Both the position numbers and the translations under genes were made by a program. From contig DAOUBP010000132.1 of assembly GCA_034432655.1 (NCBI GenBank), positions 1 to 28,885 on the forward strand: a stretch of DNA of 28,885 nt. Reading direction: 5' to 3'. The notes beneath the pieces are model-generated. The model searched no databases. It worked only from the letters and a program-made list of their open reading frames with translations, and was not told where the DNA came from. Of this stretch, positions 7,682 through 15,635 are shown piece after piece. This stretch comes from DAOUBP01 sp034432655. Its GTDB lineage: Bacteria > Chloroflexota > Anaerolineae > CG2-30-64-16. Each line of letters opens with the position of its first letter. The first letter of the stretch is position 1.

Positions 7682-7711
7682 TTGACATTTCCGCGCTGGT
7701 GGTGTTATAGT
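7682..7711 (+). promoter_or_regulatory. Promoter of the small membrane protein gene
   Basis: A perfect TTGACA (7682-7687) and TATAGT (7706-7711) separated by 18 bp. The predicted leader of about 48 nt carries a strong AGGAGGA ribosome binding site at 7754-7760 before the ATG at 7766. Confidence 0.75.
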
Positions 7712-7765
7712 CTGCGCAGCAACTTGCAGGAACCCGGCACCTTTGCATCGCCCAGGAGGAAGCTC

Positions 7766-8239
7766 ATGAACCGTCCCTTTCTCAAAGCCGGCCTGATCGG
7801 CGGCGCAGCGCTCGTCCTCATCTCCCTCATCGGTTTGCTCCCTGTGGTGGGCTGCATTTCGCTGCCCTTGATGTTGATCGGCTACGTGGCTGTGGGCGCG
7901 TTGGCCGCGTACTGGCTGCCCCCACGGCGTGAGGCCGGTCCTTCTGCGGGCCAGGGCGCGCTGGCCGGCCTGATCGCCGGGCTGATCTCCGGCCTGGTCA
8001 ACGCCATCCTGACCCCGCTGGGTTTCGCCATGTCCGGCGGCTCCCAGCAACTGATATCCCAACTGCCACCTGAGACCCTGCTGCAGCTCGAGCAGGCGGG
8101 GATTGACCCCAACGTCCTGTTCGGCGGCGGCACCCTGGCCGGGATCACGCTGTTGTGCTGTCTGCCGGCCGGCCTGTTGGTCGGCGCCGGGCTGGGCGCG
8201 TTGGGCGGCATCATCCTGGCGGCGGCCAAACCGGAGTGA
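7766..8239 (+). CDS. Small Gly/Ala/Leu-rich integral membrane protein
   Basis: A 157-residue protein of unknown function. The ATG at 7766 follows AGGAGGA by 5 nt, one of the few strong ribosome binding sites in the window. It has three to four predicted transmembrane segments: about residues 7-25 (GLIGGAALVLISLIGLLPVV), 28-47, a glycine-rich segment near 65-90, and 120-150 (ITLLCCLPAGLLVGAGLGAL). A short soluble loop around 95-118 (SQQLISQLPPETLLQLEQAG) carries the only polar stretch. The pattern resembles the small glycine-zipper membrane proteins that are common and uncharacterised in Chloroflexota. No catalytic motif is seen, and the neighbours give no functional clue. Confidence 0.82.
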   Translation: MNRPFLKAGLIGGAALVLISLIGLLPVVGCISLPLMLIGYVAVGALAAYWLPPRREAGPSAGQGALAGLIAGLISGLVNAILTPLGFAMSGGSQQLISQLPPETLLQLEQAGIDPNVLFGGGTLAGITLLCCLPAGLLVGAGLGALGGIILAAAKPE

Positions 8240-8245
8240 GGGGAT

Positions 8246-8284
8246 GGCGTAGTGCGTAGTGCGCACTGCGTAGTGCGTGGGGCG
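8246..8284. repeat. Short tandem repeat (GCGTAGT type) before dinB
   Basis: Degenerate copies of GCGTAGT, with a central GTGCGCAC palindrome. Read on the other strand it is the ACGCA-type repeat also seen at 20305-20357 and 25841-25884. It lies between the membrane protein stop and the dinB start. Confidence 0.7.
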
Positions 8285-8330
8285 TGCTGAACGGTGCGCA
8301 ACCCTTGGCATCTACCACCTGACGCCTGCC

Positions 8331-9560
8331 ATGTCTGTCCGTGCCATCATCCACCTCGATCTCGACGCCTTTTTCGTGGCGGTCGAGCGGCTGGACGATC
8401 CGGCCCTGATCGGCAAGCCGGTGATTGTCGGCGGCCGGCCGGAGGCACGCGGGGTGGTGGCGTCCGCCTCGTATGAGGCGCGCGCGTACGGTGTCCGCTC
8501 CGCCATGCCCACGTCTCAGGCGCTGCGGCTCTGTCCGCAGGCGGTGCTGGTGCCCGGCCGTCGGGCGCGCTATGTCGAGATGTCGGATCGGGTGATGGCG
8601 CTGCTGGCGGAGTACACGCCGCTGCTGGAGCAGATTTCCATTGATGAGGCGTTCCTGGACGTGAGCGGCACCGAGGCCCAGTACGGGCCACCGGCCGGGC
8701 TCGCTGCCGCCATCCAGGCTCGTATCCAGGACGCGCTAGGGCTGTCCGCGTCGTTGGGGGTAGCGACTAACAAGCTGGTGGCCAAGATCGCCAGCGACCT
8801 CCGAAAACCCCACGGCATCACTGTGGTGCCGCCAGGGCAGGAGGCCGCGTTCCTGGCCCCACTTCCCATCCGCAAATTGTGGGGTGTGGGCGAGGTGACG
8901 GCAGGCGAGCTGGCACGCCTGGGGGTACAGACCATCGGCGATCTGGCCGCGCTGCCGGTCGAGTCGCTACGGGCGCGCTTTGGCCCCGGCCACGGCGAGG
9001 CTCTCTGGCGCGCTGCCCATGGAATGGATGACAGCCCGGTCACGCCGGAACATGAGGCCAAGTCGCTGAGCCGCGAGGAGACTTTCGCCCGTGATATCGC
9101 TGACGCAACCGTCCTGCACCGGGAAATCCTCCGTCTCAGCGATCAGGTGGCCTGGCGTCTGCGCCGCCATCACCTCCAGGGCCGCACCGTGGCTTTGAAA
9201 TTGCGCTACGCCGACTTCACGACCTTAACCCGCCAAACGACCCTGCCCGAGCAGACCGACAGCGCCCCGGTTATCTATGCCCAGGCCCTGGCTTTGTTTG
9301 AGGGGGTTTGGAACCATCGGCCGGTGCGCTTGTTAGGGGTTGGCGTATCCGGTTTGACGCAGGCCGGCCGTCAGCTCCGGCTGTTCGAGCAGGCTGACCG
9401 CCGCCAGGAGCAACTGGAGGCTGCTCTGGACCGCATCCGGGCGAAGTACGGGGAACGGGCCATCCAGCGGGCCGCGCTGCTGGATGAACCGGAAACGCTG
9501 TGGGTGCCGAGGACCCCAACTGACTGGAAGTCTACGCCTGCAGGGGGGCCTGGCGACTGA
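8331..9560 (+). CDS. dinB: DNA polymerase IV (Y-family)
   Basis: A translesion polymerase that copies past damaged template bases. The N-terminal palm carries HLDLDAFFVAVE (metal-binding Asp, with the Phe that acts as steric gate) and the second catalytic motif SIDEAFLDVSG. A helix-hairpin-helix thumb (LWGVGEVTAGELARLGVQTIGDLA) and the little-finger domain follow. Residues 348-352 read QLRLF, matching the beta-clamp-binding consensus QLxLF, although about 57 residues follow it. At 409 residues it is slightly longer than typical DinB. The start is the ATG at 8331, giving SVRAIIHLDLDAFF; the upstream in-frame extension reads poorly and contains the repeat. No clear SOS box or sigma-70 promoter is visible before it. 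Confidence 0.95.
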   Translation: MSVRAIIHLDLDAFFVAVERLDDPALIGKPVIVGGRPEARGVVASASYEARAYGVRSAMPTSQALRLCPQAVLVPGRRARYVEMSDRVMALLAEYTPLLEQISIDEAFLDVSGTEAQYGPPAGLAAAIQARIQDALGLSASLGVATNKLVAKIASDLRKPHGITVVPPGQEAAFLAPLPIRKLWGVGEVTAGELARLGVQTIGDLAALPVESLRARFGPGHGEALWRAAHGMDDSPVTPEHEAKSLSREETFARDIADATVLHREILRLSDQVAWRLRRHHLQGRTVALKLRYADFTTLTRQTTLPEQTDSAPVIYAQALALFEGVWNHRPVRLLGVGVSGLTQAGRQLRLFEQADRRQEQLEAALDRIRAKYGERAIQRAALLDEPETLWVPRTPTDWKSTPAGGPGD

Positions 9561-9562
9561 TA

Positions 9563-9674
9563 AGTCACGGCAACCATTGTCAGGTCCCCAGAGGTGCTTC
9601 GCGATCGGCCTGCGCCGATTGGCCGGCCAGCACTGAAGCCCGCGCGAGTGGACTTCGTAACAGCAGCCGTGACT
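9563..9674. repeat. Palindromic intergenic element with 9-bp inverted ends
   Basis: AGTCACGGC (9563-9571) and GCCGTGACT (9666-9674) are exact reverse complements around a GC-rich interior. The interior holds a further imperfect hairpin (about 9635-9656, GAAGCCCGC.../...GGACTTC) and a GGCCGGCC palindrome. It lies between dinB and the convergent sfsA and has no ORF. It may also end transcription from both sides, but no T run is present. Confidence 0.55.
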
Positions 9675-9706
9675 GCGGCCGTCCAGTAACTTCGGCCGCC
9701 CGGCTC

Positions 9707-10426
9707 CTACAAGGCCACCGCCACCTCTTCCACCACCTCAATCCCTACCAGGCTCACTGCACACCGGAACGCGTAAATCGCCACCCCGGCGGCCGCAACC
9801 TGGCGCAACGCGCCAGCGAAGGCCGGGTCGGCCGTAGGATGCGGCGCGAACGCGTGCGCATCGGGCCGCTGGATGATGAAAACGACCGCCGCCGCGTCGC
9901 CGGCCGCGCGCGCCGCCCTCAGCGCCTGCAGGTGTTTCACCCCGCGCTGCGTGGGCGCGTCGGGGAAAAAGGCGACCCCGGCCGGCAGCCCGGTTGCCGC
10001 ATCCCCCACCAGCGTCACCGACTTGGTCTCGACCCAGCAGCAGGAGCCGTCGGCCGCGGTCAGCCGGAAATCGAGCCGGCTGGTGCCGCGCGTCACTTCG
10101 CGCGCCAGGGCGGTGTAGCGGCTGAACGGCTCGCCCACGGCCTGGCGGGCCCACGCATCTGCGAAGAGCGGGCCAGGCAAGCGGGCATCTATGCTGACCA
10201 GGACGCCGGCGTAAGCGATCAGCCGCAACACGTGGGTGGTCTTGCCCGGCACCGTCGCGGCTGTGACATAACAAACAGCGCCCGGCGTCAGCAGCTCGCC
10301 CAACCGGCCTGAGTTGGGCACGTGTGCGGCAACCTCGCGGCCGCTGGCCAGCGCCACTGCGGCCCGGAACCGGTTCTCGCGGCGGAGAAAGGTGGCGGGG
10401 AGCAGCGGTTGCGGGAAGGCCAGCAT
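9707..10426 (-). CDS. sfsA: SfsA family DNA/RNA nuclease
   Basis: SfsA was named for sugar fermentation stimulation in E. coli and is annotated as a DNA-binding protein or nuclease of PD-(D/E)XK type; its cellular role is still unclear. At 239 residues the length is usual. Family signatures are visible in order: FLRRENRFRA and HVPNSGRLGELL (N-terminal OB-like domain), then VETKSVTL (the E-x-K of the nuclease core), FPDAPTQRGVKHLQAL, VVFIIQRPDA and FAPHPTADPAF. The ATG at 10426 directly abuts the TAG stop of the DppC-like permease gene, so the two are translationally coupled and share an mRNA. Its place as the last gene of a peptide transporter operon is unexpected. Confidence 0.93.
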   Translation of the reverse strand: MLAFPQPLLPATFLRRENRFRAAVALASGREVAAHVPNSGRLGELLTPGAVCYVTAATVPGKTTHVLRLIAYAGVLVSIDARLPGPLFADAWARQAVGEPFSRYTALAREVTRGTSRLDFRLTAADGSCCWVETKSVTLVGDAATGLPAGVAFFPDAPTQRGVKHLQALRAARAAGDAAAVVFIIQRPDAHAFAPHPTADPAFAGALRQVAAAGVAIYAFRCAVSLVGIEVVEEVAVAL

Positions 10427-11317
10427 CTACGCGCCCCGCAGCCGGGGGTCCAGGGCATCGCGCAGGCCATCGCCGATGAAATTGAAGCCCAGTACCACCG
10501 TCAACACGGCCAGGCCCGGGAACGCGGTGAGCCACCAGTGGTAGAACTTGAAGCGGCCCATGGAGATCATCGCGCCCCACTCCGGGGTCGGCGGCACTGC
10601 GCCCAGGCCGATGAAGCTGAGCGCCGCGATGGTGAGGATGGCGCTGCCCGCGTCCAGCGAAGCTTTCACCACGATGGGCGAGCCGCTGTTGGGCAGGATG
10701 TGGCGGCCCAGGATGCGCCAGCGCGGCACGCCCACCGCATGCGCCGCGGTGACGTACTCGTTGGTCTTCACGCTCAGCACCTGTCCCCGCATCAGCCGCG
10801 CGTACTCCGGCCACCACACCAGGATCATGGCGATGACCGCGTTGCGGAGGCTGGGCCCCAGCACCGAGGCGATGGCCAGCGCCAACACGATGGACGGGAA
10901 CGCCAGGGTGATGTCGGCCACCCGCATGATCAGCAGGTCGAAGAGGCCGCCCAGGTAGCCCGCCAGCGCGCCCACCAGCGCGCCCAGCACCATGGAGAAG
11001 GCGATGACCACCAGCCCTACCGGCAGCGAGATGCGCGCGCCGTAGATCACGCGGCTGAAGACGTCGCGGCCCAGCTCATCGGTGCCGAAGGGGTGAGCCC
11101 ACGAGGGGGGCTGCAGCCGGTCCTGGACGTTTTGCTCCAGCGGCCCGTAGGGCGCGATCAACGGCGCGGCCAGCGCAATCACCGCCCACAGCGCGATCAC
11201 GGCCAGCCCGGCCATGGCCATGTTGTTACGCCGCAGCACCCGCAGGCTGCGCGCCAATGGCGACTCGCTACGCGCCATCCCGATCCTGGTGGGGTCCTCT
11301 TGCATAGCGGCCCTCAT
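10427..11317 (-). CDS. Peptide ABC transporter permease, DppC type
   Basis: An inner-membrane subunit of an oligopeptide/dipeptide importer. The N-terminal helix (MAGLAVIALWAVIALAAPLIA) and the following HPFGTDELGRDVFSRVIYGARIS are diagnostic of the DppC/OppC branch. The EAA loop that contacts the ATPase reads EYVTAAHAVGVPRWRILGRH, followed by LPNS. About six transmembrane helices and a C-terminus in DALDPRLRGA complete the usual 296-residue layout. The ATG at 11317 overlaps the preceding DppB stop as ATGA, and the TAG stop abuts sfsA. Substrate type is inferred from the neighbouring binding protein; whether it carries peptides, nickel or another ligand cannot be decided here. Confidence 0.93.
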   Translation of the reverse strand: MRAAMQEDPTRIGMARSESPLARSLRVLRRNNMAMAGLAVIALWAVIALAAPLIAPYGPLEQNVQDRLQPPSWAHPFGTDELGRDVFSRVIYGARISLPVGLVVIAFSMVLGALVGALAGYLGGLFDLLIMRVADITLAFPSIVLALAIASVLGPSLRNAVIAMILVWWPEYARLMRGQVLSVKTNEYVTAAHAVGVPRWRILGRHILPNSGSPIVVKASLDAGSAILTIAALSFIGLGAVPPTPEWGAMISMGRFKFYHWWLTAFPGLAVLTVVLGFNFIGDGLRDALDPRLRGA

Positions 11318-12333
11318 GCCTCCCGGATGCGGGGGTCCACGAAACCGTACAGGATGTCCACCGTCAGGTTCACGAAGATGTAGATCACGGCGATCAGCAG
11401 TGTGGTGCCCAACACGGCCGGGTAGTCCAGGTTTGCGGCCGCTTCCACGGCGTAGCGGCCGATGCCGGGCCAGGCGAAGATCGTCTCCGTCATGATCGCG
11501 CCGGTCATCAGCCCCGCGAACGCCAGCCCCAGCACGGTCAACGTGGGGATGAACGCGTTGCGCAACGCGTGGACCAGGATGACCGTCCGCTCGTGAAGCC
11601 CCTTGGCCCGCGCGGTGCGGATATAGTCGGTACGCAGCACCTCCAGCATGGCCGCGCGCGTGATGCGCGAGACCACCGCCAGGGTGAACCAGCCCAGGAT
11701 GATCGAGGGCAGGATCAGATGTTGCAGCGAGCTGATGAAGGAGGCCTTGTCCCCGGCCAGCAGGCTGTCTACCAGGTACATCCCGGTCACCTGCGGCGGC
11801 GCGGACATGCGGGTGTCAATCCGGCCGGGGCCGGGCAGGACCTGCAGGCGATAGTAGAACAGGAAAAGCACCATCAGCCCCGACCAAAACGGCGGCATGG
11901 AGGCGCCCAGGAGCGAGAAGAGGCGTGCGGCATGGTCGGGCCAGCGCCCGGCTTTCAGGGCAGCCAGGATGCCCAACGGCAGCCCAAAAACCAGCGCGAA
12001 GAGCAGCGAGGCCATCCCCAGCTCGAACGTCGCCGGCAGATACTGCCGCAGGTCCTGCGCCACCGGCCGTTTGGTCTTGAACGAGACGCCCAAATCCCCT
12101 TGCGCCAGGTTGCGCAGGTAGATGAAGTATTGCTCCGGCAGCGATTTGTCCAGCCCCCACCGCGCGATCGCCGCCTGGACGATCTCCGGCCGATCCAGCG
12201 CCTTCTCGCTCACGATGATGGCGATCGGATCGGCCGGCACCAGCCGCGAAACCAGAAAGGTGAGCAGGGTGATCCCGATGAGCATCGGGATCACCAGCAA
12301 CAGCCGGCGCGCGATGTGGGTGAAGAGGCTCAT
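11314..12333 (-). CDS. Peptide ABC transporter permease, DppB type
   Basis: Partner permease to the DppC-like subunit. It starts with a transmembrane helix (RLLLVIPMLIGITLLTFLVSRLVPADP) and the periplasmic-loop sequence typical of DppB/OppB, including LPEQYFIYLRNLAQGDLGVS. The EAA motif reads DYIRTARAKGLHERTVILVH followed by ALRNAFIPT, as in the family. At 339 residues it has about six helices and ends in GFVDPRIREA. Three bases separate it from the binding-protein stop, and it overlaps the next permease by 4 nt, so it belongs to the middle of one operon. Confidence 0.93.
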   Translation of the reverse strand: MSLFTHIARRLLLVIPMLIGITLLTFLVSRLVPADPIAIIVSEKALDRPEIVQAAIARWGLDKSLPEQYFIYLRNLAQGDLGVSFKTKRPVAQDLRQYLPATFELGMASLLFALVFGLPLGILAALKAGRWPDHAARLFSLLGASMPPFWSGLMVLFLFYYRLQVLPGPGRIDTRMSAPPQVTGMYLVDSLLAGDKASFISSLQHLILPSIILGWFTLAVVSRITRAAMLEVLRTDYIRTARAKGLHERTVILVHALRNAFIPTLTVLGLAFAGLMTGAIMTETIFAWPGIGRYAVEAAANLDYPAVLGTTLLIAVIYIFVNLTVDILYGFVDPRIREA

Positions 12334-12336
12334 CCC

Positions 12337-13944
12337 CTACTTGCTCAGATCATAAAAGCTCACAAAATGCACCGGGTGATACGCGAACCCCTTCACCGCC
12401 TTGTTCATCGCGGCCAGCGACTGGTTCTGATACAGCATGGTGAAGGGCATATCGTCCATCAGGATCTTCTGCAGCTCGATGATCGCCTGCTTGCGCTTCT
12501 CCGGGTCGAGCTCCGTGCCCACGATGCGGGCGTACTTCTCGGCCTCCGGGTTGTTGTACCACATGCGCTTGGCGATGCCCCGGTCGGCGTAGGAGAAGTA
12601 GTCCGTCCACATGGTCGGGTCCAGGTAGTCAGGGGTCCAGCCGCCGAAAGCCATGGGCAGCTTTTGCGCGCGCATCTCGCTGAGGTAAACGCTCTGCTCC
12701 ATCGGCTTCAGGTTGACGGTGATGCCCGCTTCGGCCAGGTCAGCCTTCAGCTTCGCCGCGATCGTCTCGCGCGTGGGGTTGGAGCCGTAATGCAGGTCCA
12801 CCGTGACCCCGCCCTCGTAGCCGGCCTGTTTCAACAGCTCCTTGGCCTTGGCCAGGTCGCGGCCGCGGGTCATGGCGGGATCCACCCCCAGCACGCCCAC
12901 CGGGATGATGCTGGGCGCCCGGGTGCCGTAGCCGCGCAAGATGGCCTTGATCAGGCCGTCGTAGTCAATAGCGTACGCCACGGCCTGCCGCACCAGCTTG
13001 TTGGCCAGCGGCACGGAGAGATCAGGGTTTGAGGTCATGGCCAGGTAGTTCTGGTTCAGCGTCTGCCCGATGACTACCACCAGGTTCGGGTCGGCCTTGG
13101 CTACCTCCACCAGGTCGGGGTCCAGGTTGTCGGTCAGGTCGGCATCCCCCCGCTGGAGCATCTGCAGGGCGGTGGTGGGATCGGCGCTGTGCTTGATGAT
13201 CACCTTGCTCAGGGCTGGCTTGCCGCGCCAGTAGTTCGGGTTGGCCACCAGCACGATCTCGGCTTTGGGGGTCCACTGGGTCAGGATGAACGGCCCGCTC
13301 CCGGCCGAGTTCTGGTCGAGCCAGTCCTTGGCTTTGTCGGTCTTGTCCGCATCTTCGGCATCGGTGCCGCCTTTCTCTTTGACCAGTTTGCTGTCCACGA
13401 TGCTCATGGCCGGCGCGGCGACGATGCTCAGAAACGCGGGCGAGGTCTCGCTCAGGGTCACTTTGACGGTGGTGGCGTCCACGGCCTCCACGCTGGTGAT
13501 GAGATCGGCGTAGAACGCCGGGTTGTCTTTGAGGTTCTTCAGCCGCATCCAGGAGAAGCGCACGTCCTCGGCGGTCACCGGGTTGCCGGAGGTGAACTTG
13601 ACCCCCTGGCGGAGTTTGAAGGTGTAGGTCAGGCCGTCGGGCGAGACCTCCCACGACTCGGCCAGGCGGGGGACGACTTTGGTCAGATCTTCGGGCCGGT
13701 ATTCCACCAGGGTGTCGTAGGTGGAGTTATGGATCAACAGGTTGGTGGTCTCATAGGCGTGGTGCGGGTCCAGGGTCACTACGTCGTCCATGTTGGTGAC
13801 CATGACCAGTGTGACCTCGGCGGGAGGGGCCTGGGTCGGTTCGGCGGGTTGCGCAGGGGCCGGCGCCGTGGTGGGCGGGGCACAGCTGGCCAGGGCCAGG
13901 ATGAGGGCCGCAAAAGCATAGACGATCAGGACGGGCTTTTTCAT
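12337..13944 (-). CDS. Extracellular peptide-binding lipoprotein (SBP_bac_5 family)
   Basis: The solute-binding component of the importer, anchored to the outside of the membrane. A lipobox L-A-S-C21 ends the signal peptide and is followed by a flexible Ala/Pro-rich linker (about 22-42). The binding domain has family 5 features: TLDPHHAYETTN near the N-terminus, LAESWEVSPDGLTYTFKLRQGVKF, and a later AVAYAIDYDGLIKAI. At 535 residues the length is normal. AAGGAGTGAG precedes the ATG by about 5 nt. It is the first gene of the minus-strand set with the two permeases and sfsA. No ATP-binding subunit is encoded in the set, so ATPases must be supplied from elsewhere. Confidence 0.93.
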   Translation of the reverse strand: MKKPVLIVYAFAALILALASCAPPTTAPAPAQPAEPTQAPPAEVTLVMVTNMDDVVTLDPHHAYETTNLLIHNSTYDTLVEYRPEDLTKVVPRLAESWEVSPDGLTYTFKLRQGVKFTSGNPVTAEDVRFSWMRLKNLKDNPAFYADLITSVEAVDATTVKVTLSETSPAFLSIVAAPAMSIVDSKLVKEKGGTDAEDADKTDKAKDWLDQNSAGSGPFILTQWTPKAEIVLVANPNYWRGKPALSKVIIKHSADPTTALQMLQRGDADLTDNLDPDLVEVAKADPNLVVVIGQTLNQNYLAMTSNPDLSVPLANKLVRQAVAYAIDYDGLIKAILRGYGTRAPSIIPVGVLGVDPAMTRGRDLAKAKELLKQAGYEGGVTVDLHYGSNPTRETIAAKLKADLAEAGITVNLKPMEQSVYLSEMRAQKLPMAFGGWTPDYLDPTMWTDYFSYADRGIAKRMWYNNPEAEKYARIVGTELDPEKRKQAIIELQKILMDDMPFTMLYQNQSLAAMNKAVKGFAYHPVHFVSFYDLSK

Positions 13945-14024
13945 CTTTTCTCACTCCTTTTGCTGGATGGGCCTGACTTGCGCAGGCAGATTTGGGGGAC
14001 GCCACGTCCGGCGCTTGGCCAGAT

Positions 14025-14052
14025 ATTATAGCGGGTCTGGACGGGGGCGCAA
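14025..14052 (-). promoter_or_regulatory. Possible promoter of the peptide transporter operon
   Basis: On the minus strand a perfect TATAAT (14030-14025) lies about 80 nt before the binding-protein ATG. The -35 region is weak (TTGCGC at 14052-14047, 16-bp spacer), so this rests mainly on the -10 box. Confidence 0.45.
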
Positions 14053-14112
14053 GTCGGCGCCACGGCGGATGAAATGTCGCGCCACTTTGCTTTCAGGGCA
14101 GGAGCGTGGGTT

Positions 14113-14151
14113 GAGGGAGAAGAGGGCCAGGGGGATAAGGGGGCGATCATC
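14113..14151. repeat. Solitary fragment of the 16514-16757 element
   Basis: GAGGGAGAAGAGGGCCAGGG and the following GGATAAGGGGGCGATCATC match, with few differences, the reverse complement of 16538-16577 (GGGGGAGAAGGGGGCCGGGG, then GGATGAGAGGGCGATTATC). The match stops at ATC, just where the inverted end of the full copy begins. It looks like a truncated or rearranged copy. The rest of the 14044-14175 gap holds no gene that I can see. Confidence 0.6.
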
Positions 14152-14175
14152 AGAACAGGGGCCCTTGCTTGTCCC

Positions 14176-15510
14176 TTACGGCTGCGCCAGCGCATCCCTC
14201 AGCGCTGCGTCCAGGTCGGCCGCGTCGTCGAACCCTGCCACCAGGCGCACGAACGCGGCCAGGCTGCCGGCGCGCTGGCGCAACAGGCGCAGTTTGCCGC
14301 CGATGGGATCGGTGGCCGCCGTCCCCACGGCGTAGGAGCCGTGGAACGCGAAGTAGGCCTGGTTCAGCTTGCGGATGGCATAACCCCGCGCTATCAGGAC
14401 GCGGCGCCGGGCCTCCATGTACGCCTCAGCCTCTTCCACCTGGCCGGCCGCCAGCAGGCGGTCTACCTCCAGCCGGGTCTGTCGCATGAACGCGCCGAAT
14501 TCGAAATCGGCCGGGGCCTTGTCCGGCTTCAGCCAGTCGGGGCGCATGGACAGCGGCCGGGGCCATGCCGCGGGCCCCACGCGCTCCGGGTAGAAGCGCG
14601 CGCTCACGCGGCGGCTGATCTCGCCCCCGATGATGGATGCCACCGTTTCGTTGATGGTGCGCATCTGGCCGTCCTTGTAGTAGTTCCAGCCCAGCGGCCG
14701 GAACGCCAGGTAGGTGTGGGCCCATTCGTGCGCGATGGTGTCCACCACCCATTCCAGTGAAGAAGTCTCCAGCACCATGGTGGGATAGGAGGAAAAGCCG
14801 CCCGTCCCTTCGACCAGCGCGCTGTAATCCAGCCGCTGTTGGATGTCGGCCTCGATGCGCTCCATCTCGTTCACGGGCAGGACGGGGTCCAGGTAGACCC
14901 CCCGTTCAACCGCAATCCGATGGCGCGGGGAGATGATCAGGTAGTTGGGGCTCTCGGAGAACTGGAAACGCACGGGCGGCCAGATGTGGCCCGCGGTGGC
15001 CAGGCCGGCTTCGGCCAGCGCGGCCCCCACCTGCTGTTCCAGGATGCGCTCGACAGCCGGTCGCCGGTCGGCCTGGGCCGCGCGTAAGGCGTCCAGTTCC
15101 GCCTGGAGCGCGGCGGCGGCCGTGACCGGGTCGGTTGTGGCCGGGTCGGCGTAGAGGAGGCCAAGATCGGCCTCCAGGCGGCCGATCCGGGCGATGGCGT
15201 CGAAATAGGCCACCACCAGGTCGTGTTGCTCCTGGGGGGACAGTTGCGCGCCGGGACGCCCTACCGCATCGCGCAGCTTCTGGCCGACCGCTTGCACCTC
15301 CCACGCGGCCAGCTGGAACCCTTGCCCGCGGATCGCCTGGCGGATCACCAGGTCGGTCCGGGCCGCGCCCAGGTAACCATCGGCCGGCACCGCGATCAGC
15401 AGCAGCAGGCACAACACGACCAGCCGCAGCCTGGCCCCCAACAAGACTGTTGGGCGGACCCGAACCTGCGGCCGGAGGGCGGTCGCCAGCGGGCGGGAGA
15501 TACGCGTCAT
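14176..15510 (-). CDS. Putative membrane-anchored zinc metallopeptidase
   Basis: A 444-residue protein that I cannot place in a named family. One hydrophobic segment (about 27-41, LRLVVLCLLLLIAVP) would anchor it with the bulk outside the cytoplasm. Residues 261-265 are HEWAH, an HExxH zinc site preceded by VVDTIA, and about 22 residues on comes NETVASIIGGEI (E288, with E297 further on), fitting the third ligand of a gluzincin-type peptidase. Between anchor and active site is a helical, Ala/Glu-rich region (70-170) and a strand segment FSESPNYLIISPRHRI. The ATG at 15510 lies 6 nt after a strong -10 box, so the transcript is probably leaderless. Catalysis is predicted from the motif only. Confidence 0.72.
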   Translation of the reverse strand: MTRISRPLATALRPQVRVRPTVLLGARLRLVVLCLLLLIAVPADGYLGAARTDLVIRQAIRGQGFQLAAWEVQAVGQKLRDAVGRPGAQLSPQEQHDLVVAYFDAIARIGRLEADLGLLYADPATTDPVTAAAALQAELDALRAAQADRRPAVERILEQQVGAALAEAGLATAGHIWPPVRFQFSESPNYLIISPRHRIAVERGVYLDPVLPVNEMERIEADIQQRLDYSALVEGTGGFSSYPTMVLETSSLEWVVDTIAHEWAHTYLAFRPLGWNYYKDGQMRTINETVASIIGGEISRRVSARFYPERVGPAAWPRPLSMRPDWLKPDKAPADFEFGAFMRQTRLEVDRLLAAGQVEEAEAYMEARRRVLIARGYAIRKLNQAYFAFHGSYAVGTAATDPIGGKLRLLRQRAGSLAAFVRLVAGFDDAADLDAALRDALAQP

Positions 15511-15516
15511 AGGCTG

Positions 15517-15545
15517 ATTATAGAGGACTACCCATCGCCGGACAA
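15517..15545 (-). promoter_or_regulatory. Promoter for a probably leaderless mRNA (metallopeptidase)
   Basis: On the minus strand TTGTCC (15545-15540) and a perfect TATAAT (15522-15517) have a 17-bp spacer. Only 6 bases separate the -10 box from the ATG at 15510, so transcription should start at or next to the start codon. Confidence 0.68.
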
Positions 15546-15566
15546 GCCGGGAGGCTTACACTTTCT

Positions 15567-15596
15567 TTGGTTTCTCCTGCCAGCAGGGGTTATAAT
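15567..15596 (+). promoter_or_regulatory. Promoter of the GNAT acetyltransferase gene
   Basis: TTGGTT (15567-15572) and a perfect TATAAT (15591-15596) with an 18-bp spacer. The predicted leader before the ATG at 15636 is about 33 nt. It is back-to-back with the promoter at 15545-15517. Confidence 0.58.
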
Positions 15597-15635
15597 CTCG
15601 CTGCTGCAACACACCCGGGTTTGAAGCGAGCCGCC

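Noticed and set aside
10322..13032. Plus-strand open frames opposite the peptide transporter genes
   Set aside because: Their His/Arg/Gln-rich composition is typical of noncoding complement, and the minus-strand genes are certain.
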